Origin: Nilaparvata lugens
Taxonomy: Eukaryota; Arthropoda; Insecta; Hemiptera; Delphacidae
Direction: 5' to 3'
DNA length: 64,000 bases
NCBI RefSeq assembly: GCF_014356525.2
Contig: NC_052511.1
Location: 30,697,981-30,761,980 of the forward strand
This document shows positions 23,607 through 33,095 of the stretch, piece by piece (positions within the stretch are counted from its first letter, which is position 1; each line of letters starts with the position of its first letter). Below the pieces are notes generated by a model, which was not told the origin of the DNA, ran no database searches, and saw only the letters and a program-made list of their open reading frames with translations. The position numbers and the translations under genes were made by a program.

Positions 23607-24275
23607 ATGTTTAGTTGTGAATTGTCATTGGTAGAAGAAGGGTGTGTGAAAATGATATCTCAAGATCACATAATGTTGCATGAAAGATTAAGATTATTAT
23701 CTTTTGATAAAAGATGGTTGAAATCTTCTCCGCATTTGTCCGCGGAAAACATGGCGAAAGAGGGATTTATATTCTCATCTCCACCAGACATTGTGCGATG
23801 TGTATTTTGTTCAATTTATTTGGGAAAATGGGAAGAAAGTGACATACCAGCAATAGAACATGCAAGGTACAGTCCAAACTGTAGAAGGAAAGATAATATA
23901 ACAATTGAAGAGGAGAATTACGATAATAATATTCTACGATTATATGAAGAAAGATATTCAACTTTTAATTGTGTAGAAGATTCATCCGTCCAAGGAGAGT
24001 ACTTTGAAAAACTACCTCCACACCATCTACATTGTGACTTTTGTAAATCATTACGCAATAAAGCACAGTATTTTGCGAGAAATGGTTATTTCCTACATAA
24101 AAATCCATTATATCTGCAATGTGTCTATTGTAAATATATTATCGGTGAACCAACTGAAAAAGTAATTCATTTACCGTTTTGTTTATACGATGAGTGTGAG
24201 AAAGAAGAGCGGGGCTTGGATGTTCCGGATATAGCATATTCTAAAGATAAATCGCATGCATGCAGTATATTGTAG
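23607..24275 (+). CDS. IAP-like protein with one canonical and one degenerate BIR domain
   Basis: The product is 222 aa from ATG 23607; the frame is open further upstream, antisense to polB, but this ATG fits best. Residues 25-92 form a full BIR: 'ERLRLLSF', 'MAKEGFIFSSPPDIVRC', then zinc ligands C65, C68, H85 and C92 in the exact pattern CX2CX16HX6C. Residues of about 145-205 look like a second, decayed BIR (FARNGYFLHKNPLYLQCVYC, later HLPFC) with irregular spacing. There is no RING finger. BIR proteins bind caspases or IAP antagonists, so an anti-apoptotic role is likely. The start is only 45 bp from the divergent polB start. The C-terminal two thirds are duplicated at 24857-25311. Confidence 0.75.
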   Translation: MFSCELSLVEEGCVKMISQDHIMLHERLRLLSFDKRWLKSSPHLSAENMAKEGFIFSSPPDIVRCVFCSIYLGKWEESDIPAIEHARYSPNCRRKDNITIEEENYDNNILRLYEERYSTFNCVEDSSVQGEYFEKLPPHHLHCDFCKSLRNKAQYFARNGYFLHKNPLYLQCVYCKYIIGEPTEKVIHLPFCLYDECEKEERGLDVPDIAYSKDKSHACSIL

Positions 24276-24708
24276 AAGGTTTTTTCTCCTCCGAGGAGAA
24301 AACCTGTCCTCGGAGGAGAAAAATAGTCATCGGAGGACTATTTTCCTCCTCAGAGGATAAAATCAAAGTAAAAATGTACTTACATGTAGTGCTTGATGTT
24401 GCGTGAATCTCCTCGAGTGTAGATAGCAGGCTAGAGGTGTAGATAGCAGGATACAGGTGTAGATGATTATGCTATGATTGATTCCTCTCAGGTGACCACC
24501 CTATGATTCCTCTCAGCTGTGTTGTCTTGACGAGAGCTCAACTGGTTATGAGGTTCGGAACTCGAGTTGAGAGGTGAGAAAATGCTGTGAAAAACAGTGA
24601 AATATTTAATAACTGAATCGAGAAATGCTATTTCCCTTATAATGTGAAATATTTATTAGAAATAGAGTGTTATAAAGTACAATAAATTATCGGTAGAGTG
24701 TGCTTTTC

Positions 24709-24739
<31 letters not shown>

Positions 24740-24808
24740 GCTGGAGCAAGGTACTCTCTTAGTTGCGATCTTCTCTTTGCTGATACAACATCAAGCTAGT
24801 GTACTGAG
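24276..24808 (+). repeat. Palindrome cluster and spacer downstream of the BIR gene (first copy)
   Basis: Directly after the BIR stop, 24280-24362 holds several overlapping palindromes on a TCCTCCGAGGA core (ttttctcctccgaggagaaaa and variants), which can fold as RNA or DNA hairpins. Then follow two 'aggtgtagatagcagg'-type short repeats and an AAT trinucleotide run at 24709-24739. The whole block recurs at 25312-25869 with differences. It may contain the 3' end of the BIR transcript and the promoter of the following gene. Confidence 0.7.
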
Positions 24809-25311
24809 ATGGATAATGTGGAGAACAAGTCTTCAGATTCGAGCGTTCAATTCATTTGGGAAAATGGGAAGAAAGTGACATACCAGCAATAGAACATGCA
24901 AGGTACAGTCCAAACTGTAGAAGGAAAGATAATATAACAATTGAAGAGGAGAATTACGATAATAATATTCTACGAGAATATGAAGAAAGATATTCAACTT
25001 TTAATTGTGTAGAAGATTCATCCGTGCAAGGAGAGTACTTTGAAAAACTAGCTCCACACCATCTACATTGTGACTTTTGTAAATCATTACGCAATAAAGC
25101 AGAGTATTTTGCGAGAAATGGTTATTTCCTACATAAAAATCCATTATATCTGCAATGTGTCTATTGTAAATATATTATCGGTGAACCAACTGAAAAAGTA
25201 ATTCATTTACCGTTTTGTTTATACGATGAGTGTGAGAAAGAAGAGCGGGGCTTGGATGTTCCGGATATAGCATATTCTAAAGATAAATCGCATGCATGCA
25301 GTATATTGTAG
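24809..25311 (+). pseudogene. Chimeric duplicate: first codons of the next gene joined to a truncated BIR gene
   Basis: ATG 24809 opens the first 15 or so codons of the gene that is intact at 25870. At 24847-24857 the sequence switches to the BIR gene (from the equivalent of 23821) within a shared 'gttcaatt.att' microhomology. The ATG-initiated frame then stops after 27 codons, and the BIR frame (151 codons to 25311) has no ATG of its own and lacks the first zinc-binding CxxC. It is therefore the by-product of a tandem duplication of about 1.04 kb. Differences from the original copy are few (for example L to E, P to A, Q to E), so the event is recent or the sequence is under constraint. Confidence 0.85.
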
Positions 25312-25869
25312 AAGGTTTTTTCTCCTCCGAGGAGAAAACCTGTCCTCGGAGGAGAAAACCTGTCCTCGGAGGAGAAAAATAGTCATCGGAGGAGAAAACC
25401 TCTCCTCGGAGGACTATTTTCCTCCTCAGAGGATAAAATCAAAGTAAAAATGTACTTACATGTAGTGCTTGATGTTGCGTGAATCTCCTCGAGTGTAGAT
25501 AGCAGGCTAGAGGTGTAGATAGCAGGATACAGGTGTAGATGATTATGCTATGATTGATTCCTCTCAGGTGACCACCCTATGATTCCTCTCAGCTGTGTTG
25601 TCTTGACGAGAGCTCAACTGGTTATGAGGTTCGGAACTCGAGTTGAGAGGTGAGAAAATGCTGTGAAAAACAATGAAATATTTAATAACTGAATCGAGAA
25701 ATGCTATTTCCCCTATAATGTGAAATATTTATTAGAAATAGAGTGCTATAAAGTACAATAAATTATCGGTAGAGTGTGCTTTTCATAATAATAATAATAA
25801 GCTGGAGCAAGGTACTCTCTTAGTTGCGATCTTCTCTTTGCTGATACAACATCAAGCTAGTGTACTGAG
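25312..25869 (+). repeat. Palindrome cluster and spacer (second copy)
   Basis: This is a duplicate of 24276-24808. The palindrome cluster (25315-25438) is longer here, with extra 'cctgtcctcggaggagaaaa' units, while the AAT run is shorter (25786-25800). The copies differ mainly in repeat number, as expected of replication slippage after duplication. Confidence 0.8.
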
Positions 25870-26358
25870 ATGGATAATGTGTTTGGTGTGGAGAACAAGT
25901 CTTCAGATTCGAGCGTTCAATTCATTATAGATAGACATTTTAATCAATTAAGTGAATACCATTCTGTTCCTTTAGAAAAAATGAGATATCAATATAAATT
26001 AAGTGAACTCTTGGACACGCACCTAGATATATTGGCACAGTTAGCAGAAAAAGGATGGACAAATCTACAATATTTAACTTTTGTGAGAGACTATGAAAAA
26101 TTAGGAGTTTGGCATAGTGATAACTATAATCATATTCTTGTTTGTGATTTATACGGATCATCATATGATAAATTCTGGGGCGATGGTGACTTCCCCGATT
26201 CGTGGAGATGTCCGTGTGGGCATCTTAAAGACTCTATCGATAAAATTAAAAAAGTTATAATAGAAAACAATGCTCATTTAACAGAAGAACAATTAAATCA
26301 AGTTATCTGGAATTTTTTTCGAGATTCTGCAGATGAGACAGGTTTAGAACAGGATTGA
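25870..26358 (+). CDS. Unknown accessory protein, 162 aa
   Basis: ATG 25870 is the intact version of the start that is also present at 24809. The protein has a helical N-terminal half (YQYKLSELLDTHLDILAQLAEKG), a middle part with aromatic residues (DYEKLGVWHSDNYNH), a short cysteine motif WRCPCGH at about residues 114-120, and an acidic C-terminus. No family was recognised. A polyadenylation-like AATAAA lies about 40 bp after the stop (26399). It belongs to the accessory block between the BIR genes and the virion genes. A longer N-terminus of 3 extra codons distinguishes it from the duplicated stub. Confidence 0.6.
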   Translation: MDNVFGVENKSSDSSVQFIIDRHFNQLSEYHSVPLEKMRYQYKLSELLDTHLDILAQLAEKGWTNLQYLTFVRDYEKLGVWHSDNYNHILVCDLYGSSYDKFWGDGDFPDSWRCPCGHLKDSIDKIKKVIIENNAHLTEEQLNQVIWNFFRDSADETGLEQD

Positions 26359-26683
26359 CAAAGAAAGATCAAAACCAAGTATGTGTACAATATTGTAAAT
26401 AAATGAAATGCAACAACTTTGCTACAGTTAAAATATTAAAATGTCATATTGATGATAGAAAACGCTGACAAGATTCATGTTTGAAAAATGAGATGCTCTT
26501 ACTTTGATGTTGAAGGATCTATCATTGATTAACGAAATTAGAATCATGGGTTTTATTGGAGATTTCTAGCAATGTCTCATGCTAAGTTCTAGACGAGATT
26601 TTTTTTTTCGTCTTCTAACACATGGATGCTTTTCGAAAAATGATCGTGTGTGGCATACTTACAATCTGATAACGATCTGGGAG
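26359..26683. other. Intergenic, no gene seen
   Basis: AT-rich spacer between the 162-aa gene and the next promoter. It probably holds the 3' UTR of the former. An open frame through this stretch into the next gene exists, but its first ATG-led part is not supported by a domain. Confidence 0.5.
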
Positions 26684-26790
26684 CACGTGTTGTTGTTGGG
26701 GAGAAATTCGAATTTTTTTTCGCCTTGTGCCACGCTCTCGCTCGCACGTGTCTGGAACAGAGAGAGAAACGAATGCTATATAAACACGTG
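26684..26790 (+). promoter_or_regulatory. Promoter: three CACGTG E-boxes and a TATA box
   Basis: CACGTG occurs at 26684-26689, 26745-26750 and 26785-26790. A consensus TATA box (TATATAAA) is at 26777-26784, about 62 bp before the ATG at 26846. CACGTG is the binding site of Myc/Max-, USF- and Clock-type bHLH factors in animals. Three sites in 107 bp are far more than chance in AT-rich DNA. A similar cluster occurs at 34470-34573. Confidence 0.65.
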
Positions 26791-26845
26791 CGATGAGAGG
26801 AAAATCACCATTTACATCAGAGACATCAGAGACTACGCATACGAG

Positions 26846-28148
26846 ATGAGTTCGCCGTCGTTTATCCTCCCAGACAGCCCGCCTCCGCAGCATGTCCTAA
26901 ACTACTGGCAGCGCAAAGCTGCCGAGAGCTGCGCCAGCTCTTCTGCTGCGGCCGCCTCAGCTCCTGCCTCCACTGCACCACACCGTTCGACATCGCCAGG
27001 GGGCGAGATGGTGATTGGAGACAGCCCCATCCAACGCCTGCGTCCGCCAGCTACGTGGGCTCCGCGCCGTGCTGTGTTGACGACGCTGTCGAACAATATT
27101 AGGGAGAGGCAAGCGAAGAGGAAACTCGACTTCGAGGAGGGCGAAGTGAGCGGTGAAGAGGATAGCGTGCTCCCTCAATCAAAGGTTAGTTTCAACAAAT
27201 ATTATTATTAACTTGTGTATGCACAGATTTTTTTCTGTGATTGATAAAAAATCTGTGCACATACGAGTCTTTGATTATTTGATATGAATATTATTTGATC
27301 TGAATATTATTTGAACTGCTTAGATATTATTTAAAGTATTCAATCATGCATAAATATTATTTGAAGTGCTTGGAATGTAAAGGAAATTACGAACTGATTG
27401 ATGCTAAGGAAATATTATTTGAACTGCTTAGATATTATTATTTAAAGTATTCAATCATGCATAAATATTATTTGAAGTGCTTGGAATGTAAAGGAAATTA
27501 CGAACTGAATTGATGCTAAGGAAATATTATTTGAACTGCTTAGATATTATTATTTAAAGTATTCAATCATGCATAAATATTATTTGAAGTGCTTGGAATG
27601 TAAAGGAAATTACGAACTGAATTGATGCTAAGGAAATATTATTTGAACTGCTTAGATATTGTTAAAAGTATTCAATCATGCAACAATGATATTTCAATAA
27701 CTGATATTACTCACTTTATGCAGAGAATTCGATGATAATCTGATGTAGAGATCTGAAACAAATAAGACACTAATCAAATATTTTTCAACAGAAACGTATG
27801 CCGGATGAGGACTCCTCTCTCGTGCCCTTGATAAAGGAGGCTGAAATGGGGTTTGTCGAACTCATCAACAAACCAGTAGCCAAGCCGTGGGTCCCCTTAC
27901 GCGAGTTGGAGGAGGACCAGCCCTACCGAATCGTGTGCGCGAGGGAGCACACGAACCAACATGGTCGCCGCATAATTTTGAAAATCATCAATGCAGGAAG
28001 CAAATGTGAGGTGTATCTACCTCAAAGATTTGCTTCCTGCATTGATGCAGCAAAAATTCGTGAATTCAATGTATCATGTAAAAATTATGTTTTAGTAGTT
28101 ACGCATAAGTGCCCAAATTGGACAGATATAAAAATTGTTAAAGCATAA
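26846..28148 (+). CDS. Two-exon accessory gene: disordered N-terminus plus OB-fold-like C-terminal domain (putative)
   Basis: Exon 1 is 26846-27184, ending AAAG/GTTAGT. Exon 2 is 27792-28148, preceded by tttttcaacag. Both are in phase 0 and give 231 aa. Without splicing, the first frame ends at 27211. Residues 1-113 are disordered, rich in Ala, Ser and Pro, with several SP sites and the basic-acidic motif [10 protein letters not shown]. Residues of about 135-231 look like a small beta-rich domain ([21 protein letters not shown], then YLPQRF), which reminds me of small OB-fold-like proteins found in arthropod mobile elements; this is only an impression. The TATA box and E-boxes lie just upstream. 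A role as a regulatory or single-strand DNA-binding protein is possible. Confidence 0.6.
27185..27791 (+). repeat. Intron of the accessory gene, with 112-bp tandem repeat
   Basis: The 607-nt intron has donor GTTAGT and acceptor tttttcaacag. Between about 27290 and 27675 a unit of about 112 bp containing 'gaaatattatttgaactgc' and 'caatcatgcataaatatt' recurs three to four times (the phrase 'atgctaagga' is at 27401, 27513 and 27625). The splice sites are inferred from consensus and from the phase match of the two coding parts. Confidence 0.7.
27987..28046 (+). repeat. Perfect 18-bp inverted repeat inside the coding exon
   Basis: The arms are 27987-28004 (atcaatgcaggaagcaaa) and 28029-28046, its exact reverse complement. 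A second 6-bp stem (TGAGGT/ACCTCA, 28007-28012 and 28019-28024) lies inside. The whole 60 nt would fold into one long hairpin in the mRNA. Confidence 0.85.
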
Positions 28149-28190
28149 CAATTTTTATATCTGTATACAATTTGGACACTTGTGTGTAAC
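28098..28190 (+). repeat. Long imperfect hairpin across the stop codon
   Basis: Arms 28098-28139 and 28147-28190 are nearly complementary (most of 42 positions), with a 7-nt loop ending in the first base of the TAA stop (28146-28148). The second arm repeats the last coding bases in reverse, so it arose by local inverted duplication. It may mark the 3' end of the transcript. Confidence 0.75.
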
Positions 28191-28192
28191 GA

Positions 28193-29852
<1,660 letters not shown>

Positions 29853-30539
29853 ATGGTATGTAGGAGAAAAAAGCAGAGTTTGAGAAAAAAGCAGAGTTCG
29901 AGGAAACGGGGTAAAGGAATCTTGAGTTCAGCGGCGAGAGTTTTTAAAGGTTTGGCAGGTAATGTAACATCAACTATTCTAAATAAGGTAATTGATAACC
30001 TTGGAGAAGAATATCATATTCCCGGATACGAGTGGTGTGGCCCGGGCACCAAGGTTAATGAAAGGTTAAAGAGAGGTGATCAAGGCATAAATTCGTTAGA
30101 TAAAGCTTGCAAGGCCCACGATATAGCCTATACTCAAAATAGTGATAATAAAACTCGTGCGGTAGCTGACAGGGCTCTAGCGAACGCTGCATGGGACATT
30201 TTCAAAAATCCTCAAACACCCCTTGCCGAGAAAGCACTTAGCTATCTTGTTACAAACGTTATGAAAGCTAAAGCGGCGTTTGGTGGGACTTTGAGAAAGA
30301 AGAAGAAGAAGAAGGGGGAGAGGAGAAGTTATAGTAACGATATTAGACGCAAAGCTATAGCTCAGTTGAAAAAGCATATTGCAGGAAAAGGATATTTTTT
30401 GAAGCCTTTTCCTAAAAGTGGTGGTAGACTTCTACCCCCACCCCCGCCAGCATCATATGGAGTGAGTTTATTCCCTCAAGTTAAGAAACGTAGAACAACA
30501 ACGAAGAAGAGTAGGAAGAAGAAGAAGAAGAAGACATGA
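29853..30539 (+). CDS. Virion protein with parvovirus-type phospholipase A2 domain
   Basis: The product is 228 aa. A strongly basic N-terminus (residues 1-20, many K and R) precedes the PLA2 core: calcium-loop CGPG at 62-65 and the catalytic pair H89-D90 in 'CKAHDIAY'. These match the secreted PLA2 domain found in parvovirus VP1 and in several adintoviruses and Polintons. The C-terminal part holds long lysine runs, a proline run and a basic tail, possibly for nucleic acid binding. In parvoviruses the domain breaches endosomal membranes during entry; a similar role here is an inference. Its stop overlaps the protease start by 4 bp (ATGA), so the two are probably co-expressed. Confidence 0.85.
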   Translation: MVCRRKKQSLRKKQSSRKRGKGILSSAARVFKGLAGNVTSTILNKVIDNLGEEYHIPGYEWCGPGTKVNERLKRGDQGINSLDKACKAHDIAYTQNSDNKTRAVADRALANAAWDIFKNPQTPLAEKALSYLVTNVMKAKAAFGGTLRKKKKKKGERRSYSNDIRRKAIAQLKKHIAGKGYFLKPFPKSGGRLLPPPPPASYGVSLFPQVKKRRTTTKKSRKKKKKKT

Positions 30540-30898
30540 ATATTGAAGGAGAATTGAGTAATTATGATTTGATTGATTGGTCGAAATTATTACAGATTCG
30601 GTTAAGAGGTATATATATGCTAGATGCATTACCCAAAAAAATTCTAAAAAACGAGAATGCCATTGTGAATTTAGCAAGGGAAAGCGAGGATGGTACACAC
30701 TGGGTAGCATATAAGAAAATTGGTTCTAATGTTTGGTATTTTGATCCAATTGGAAATTTACAACCTCCATACGAATTGGACAAATATTGGAAAAAAGAAA
30801 ATGGAGTAAATATATTTTATAATGTAGAGCATATGCAACCATTAAATAGCGATTTTTGTGGTCATCTTACATTATTGTTTCTTGCAAATCAGTTGTAA
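30536..30898 (+). CDS. Adenain-like cysteine protease (virion maturation)
   Basis: The product is 120 aa, shorter than adenovirus protease (about 200 aa) but usual for Polintons. The catalytic set is visible: H55 in 'GTHWVAY', D70 in 'YFDPIGN' and C108 in 'DFCGHL'. The order H, D, C matches the C5/Ulp1-type fold. The enzyme would cleave capsid precursors during maturation. It starts inside the last codons of the PLA2 gene and is followed after 26 bp by the minor capsid gene. Confidence 0.92.
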   Translation: MNIEGELSNYDLIDWSKLLQIRLRGIYMLDALPKKILKNENAIVNLARESEDGTHWVAYKKIGSNVWYFDPIGNLQPPYELDKYWKKENGVNIFYNVEHMQPLNSDFCGHLTLLFLANQL

Positions 30899-30924
30899 TT
30901 AAGTGATTGTGGTGAACACACAAG

Positions 30925-31611
30925 ATGGTGGTTATTACATTACGATCTAACACAAGTGATCTCTATGAACATTTACAAGAAGTTATAGAATTGGATAAAA
31001 ATCGTGAATGGGAAATTGGATTGATTAATTTTTCCAGTTACAATAGTATTGCAAACATTAACAAAGGAACAAATTCCAGCTTCAAATATGGTGATAGATT
31101 AATCGAGTTGGATACTGGTGCATATGAAGTTGAGGATATTATAAAATCTTTAAAGAATAAATTGAATATTGATGACAAGAAGAATAAACTTATTATACGT
31201 GCAAACGTAAATACTATGAAGATTGAAATTCATTCTGATAAAGCCATTGATTTAACACGTTCTGATTCGATTGCTAAGATACTTGGTTTTGATAATGTTG
31301 TTTTGCAGCCAAATAAATGGCATTATTCCAAACATTTGGTTAACATAACAAGCGTTGACAGTATTCTTGTTGAGTGTAATTTAGCTTGCGGCAGTTACTC
31401 TGAGGGAAAACAAAAACATGTAATCTACGAATTTTTACCAAAGGTTCCTAGCGGTTATTTAATAAACGAAGTACCATCACCGATTATTTATGTACCTTTG
31501 AATACGCATCGAATTCAAACTATTAATGTAAAGGTAACGGACCAGAACGGATCGTTTATTGATTTCCGCGGAGATACAATTACAATTAGGTTGCACATAC
31601 GTGAAAAGTAA
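30925..31611 (+). CDS. Minor capsid protein (penton-like single jelly roll)
   Basis: The product is 228 aa. It contains phrases typical of Polinton minor capsid proteins: 'EWEIGLINFSSYNSI', 'GAYEVEDIIKSLKNKL', 'SIAKILGFDN', and a C-terminal beta-rich part 'TDQNGSFIDFRGDTITIRLHI'. In related elements this protein forms the five-fold vertices. The coding frame is intact. Its stop shares a base with the start of the next gene (TAATG), suggesting a compact late gene block: PLA2, protease, penton, small protein, major capsid. Confidence 0.85.
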   Translation: MVVITLRSNTSDLYEHLQEVIELDKNREWEIGLINFSSYNSIANINKGTNSSFKYGDRLIELDTGAYEVEDIIKSLKNKLNIDDKKNKLIIRANVNTMKIEIHSDKAIDLTRSDSIAKILGFDNVVLQPNKWHYSKHLVNITSVDSILVECNLACGSYSEGKQKHVIYEFLPKVPSGYLINEVPSPIIYVPLNTHRIQTINVKVTDQNGSFIDFRGDTITIRLHIREK

Positions 31612-31793
31612 TGGGTTATCTTATTTTCAACCCACGTTCGAATAAGACCAATCAAGTCATTAGAGAAAGGAACGCGATAGCGACAACACCTAAAAACAAA
31701 CGTGCTTTGTCGGCTAAAAGCGCGAGAATATTAGAAAAGTTGGGTTTTATAGTCGATTGGCGACATGTTAGGCGGGGGAGCGGCGGCAATTAG
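31611..31793 (+). CDS. Small conserved capsid-operon protein, 60 aa
   Basis: Starts at the ATG that overlaps the penton stop and ends 29 bp into the major capsid frame. The central part is rich in K, R and A. The C-terminal half 'LSAKSARILEKLGFIVD' has a pattern (helix followed by LGF-V) that I recall from small proteins in the same place in other Polintons. Its function is unknown; a minor virion protein or a processed peptide of the capsid is likely. The overlaps on both sides argue for real translation. Confidence 0.55.
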   Translation: MGYLIFNPRSNKTNQVIRERNAIATTPKNKRALSAKSARILEKLGFIVDWRHVRRGSGGN

Positions 31794-33005
31794 TGAAATA
31801 CTGGATGTGGAGACAGACCTTCAGTTTTATAATGATATTACTAAATTCCAATTTCACACTCATACAGTTTATTCGGGACAGGAAATAAAAAACTCTGACG
31901 AGGCACGTATTGGCATAAATTCTTTAGATGTCTATTCTTTACCTTGTAAATCATTCATATTGATTGAGGGAACAGTTAACTGTACAAAACCGGGAAAAGA
32001 CCCAGCCGATACACCAGTTGCAGCAGGGTATAAATTAAGCAGTAACGTAATCGGTAACCTTTTTGACGAAATACGATATGAATTAGCAGGTCAGCAAATT
32101 TCTAAATCAAGATTGATTGGATTAACATCCACAATTAAAGCTATATTGGTGAAAAATACTCTCGATAAAAACACATATCACTTGGCTGGTTTTGACAGAG
32201 CAGGATATGAGCTAACGGATAATACATTCACTTTCTGTGTTCCGCTGAAATTAATCCTCCCGTTTTTTGAAGATTTTCAAAGAATAATTTTAAATTTGAA
32301 ACAGGAACTCGTCTTATTGAGGTCACCGACAGATCTAAATTGTGTTGAGTCTCAAGCGGAACAAACGTTAGTGTGAAAATTACAAAACTGCAATGGCGCA
32401 TGCCCTACATAACTTTAGAAGATCATGTAAGACTGAAATTTTTGAGACTGCTCGATGCTGACACTCCACTGAAATTAGGTTTCCGCCATTGGGAAATTTG
32501 TGAATTACCAAATTTGCAAAATTCACTTAACCATTCTTGGGCGGTTCGTACCACATCGAGTTTTGATAGTCCAAAATACGTTATAATTGCATTTCAAACT
32601 GATCGTAAGAATAAAATAAATAAATCAATATCTAATTTCGATAGCTGCGGTATTTACAATGTTAAAGTATATTTGAACAGTGAGTATTATCCATATGAAA
32701 ATCTGCTAGGTAAGAAGGAGGTTTTATACCGCATGTTCTTGGATTTCGCACCCTCGTATTATAATCATTCAATCAATAGTGAACTCGGAACAGAAATCGA
32801 TTTTAAAACATTTTGTGAATCAACACCACTGATTGTTGTAGATTGTTCACACCAACCAAGTCATTTGAAATCATCGACAGATGTTCGTATTGAAATGGAA
32901 TTTAAAAGTGCAGTACCTGCAAATACTTCCGCGTATTGCGTTTTAATTAGCGATCGTGTGATGGAATACACACCTCTCACGAGTATGGTGAAAGAAGTTC
33001 AGTAA
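31765..33005 (+). pseudogene. Major capsid protein (hexon-like double jelly roll), split by a frameshift
   Basis: ATG 31765 opens 203 codons that stop at TGA 32374-32376. The rest of the protein continues in another frame from about 32373 to 33005 (210 codons). The first half has 'DLQFYNDITKFQFH', 'DEIRYELAGQQI' and 'LPFFEDFQRIILNLKQELVL'; the second has 'LGFRHWEIC', 'PKYVIIAFQTDRKN', 'IYNVKVYLNSEYYPYENL'. Together they cover a complete Polinton capsid protein. One base lost, or two gained, near 32340-32376 explains the break. No classical slippery heptamer was seen, so mutation or sequencing error is more likely than programmed frameshifting. Confidence 0.9.
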
Positions 33006-33033
33006 TTTGTTGATAGAGTGCATCACTGCAGGT

Positions 33034-33040
33034 TATATAA
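33034..33040 (+). promoter_or_regulatory. TATA box of the 329-aa gene
   Basis: TATATAA in the context 'ggttatataagg' is 55 bp before the ATG at 33096, in the short gap after the major capsid gene. The spacing suits a transcript start about 25-30 bp downstream. It suggests that the following gene has its own promoter rather than being read through from the capsid block. Confidence 0.6.
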
Positions 33041-33095
33041 GGTGTGTACTGCAACAAATGTAAGCCATTATCAGTTTCACCTTTGAACAGCCAAC

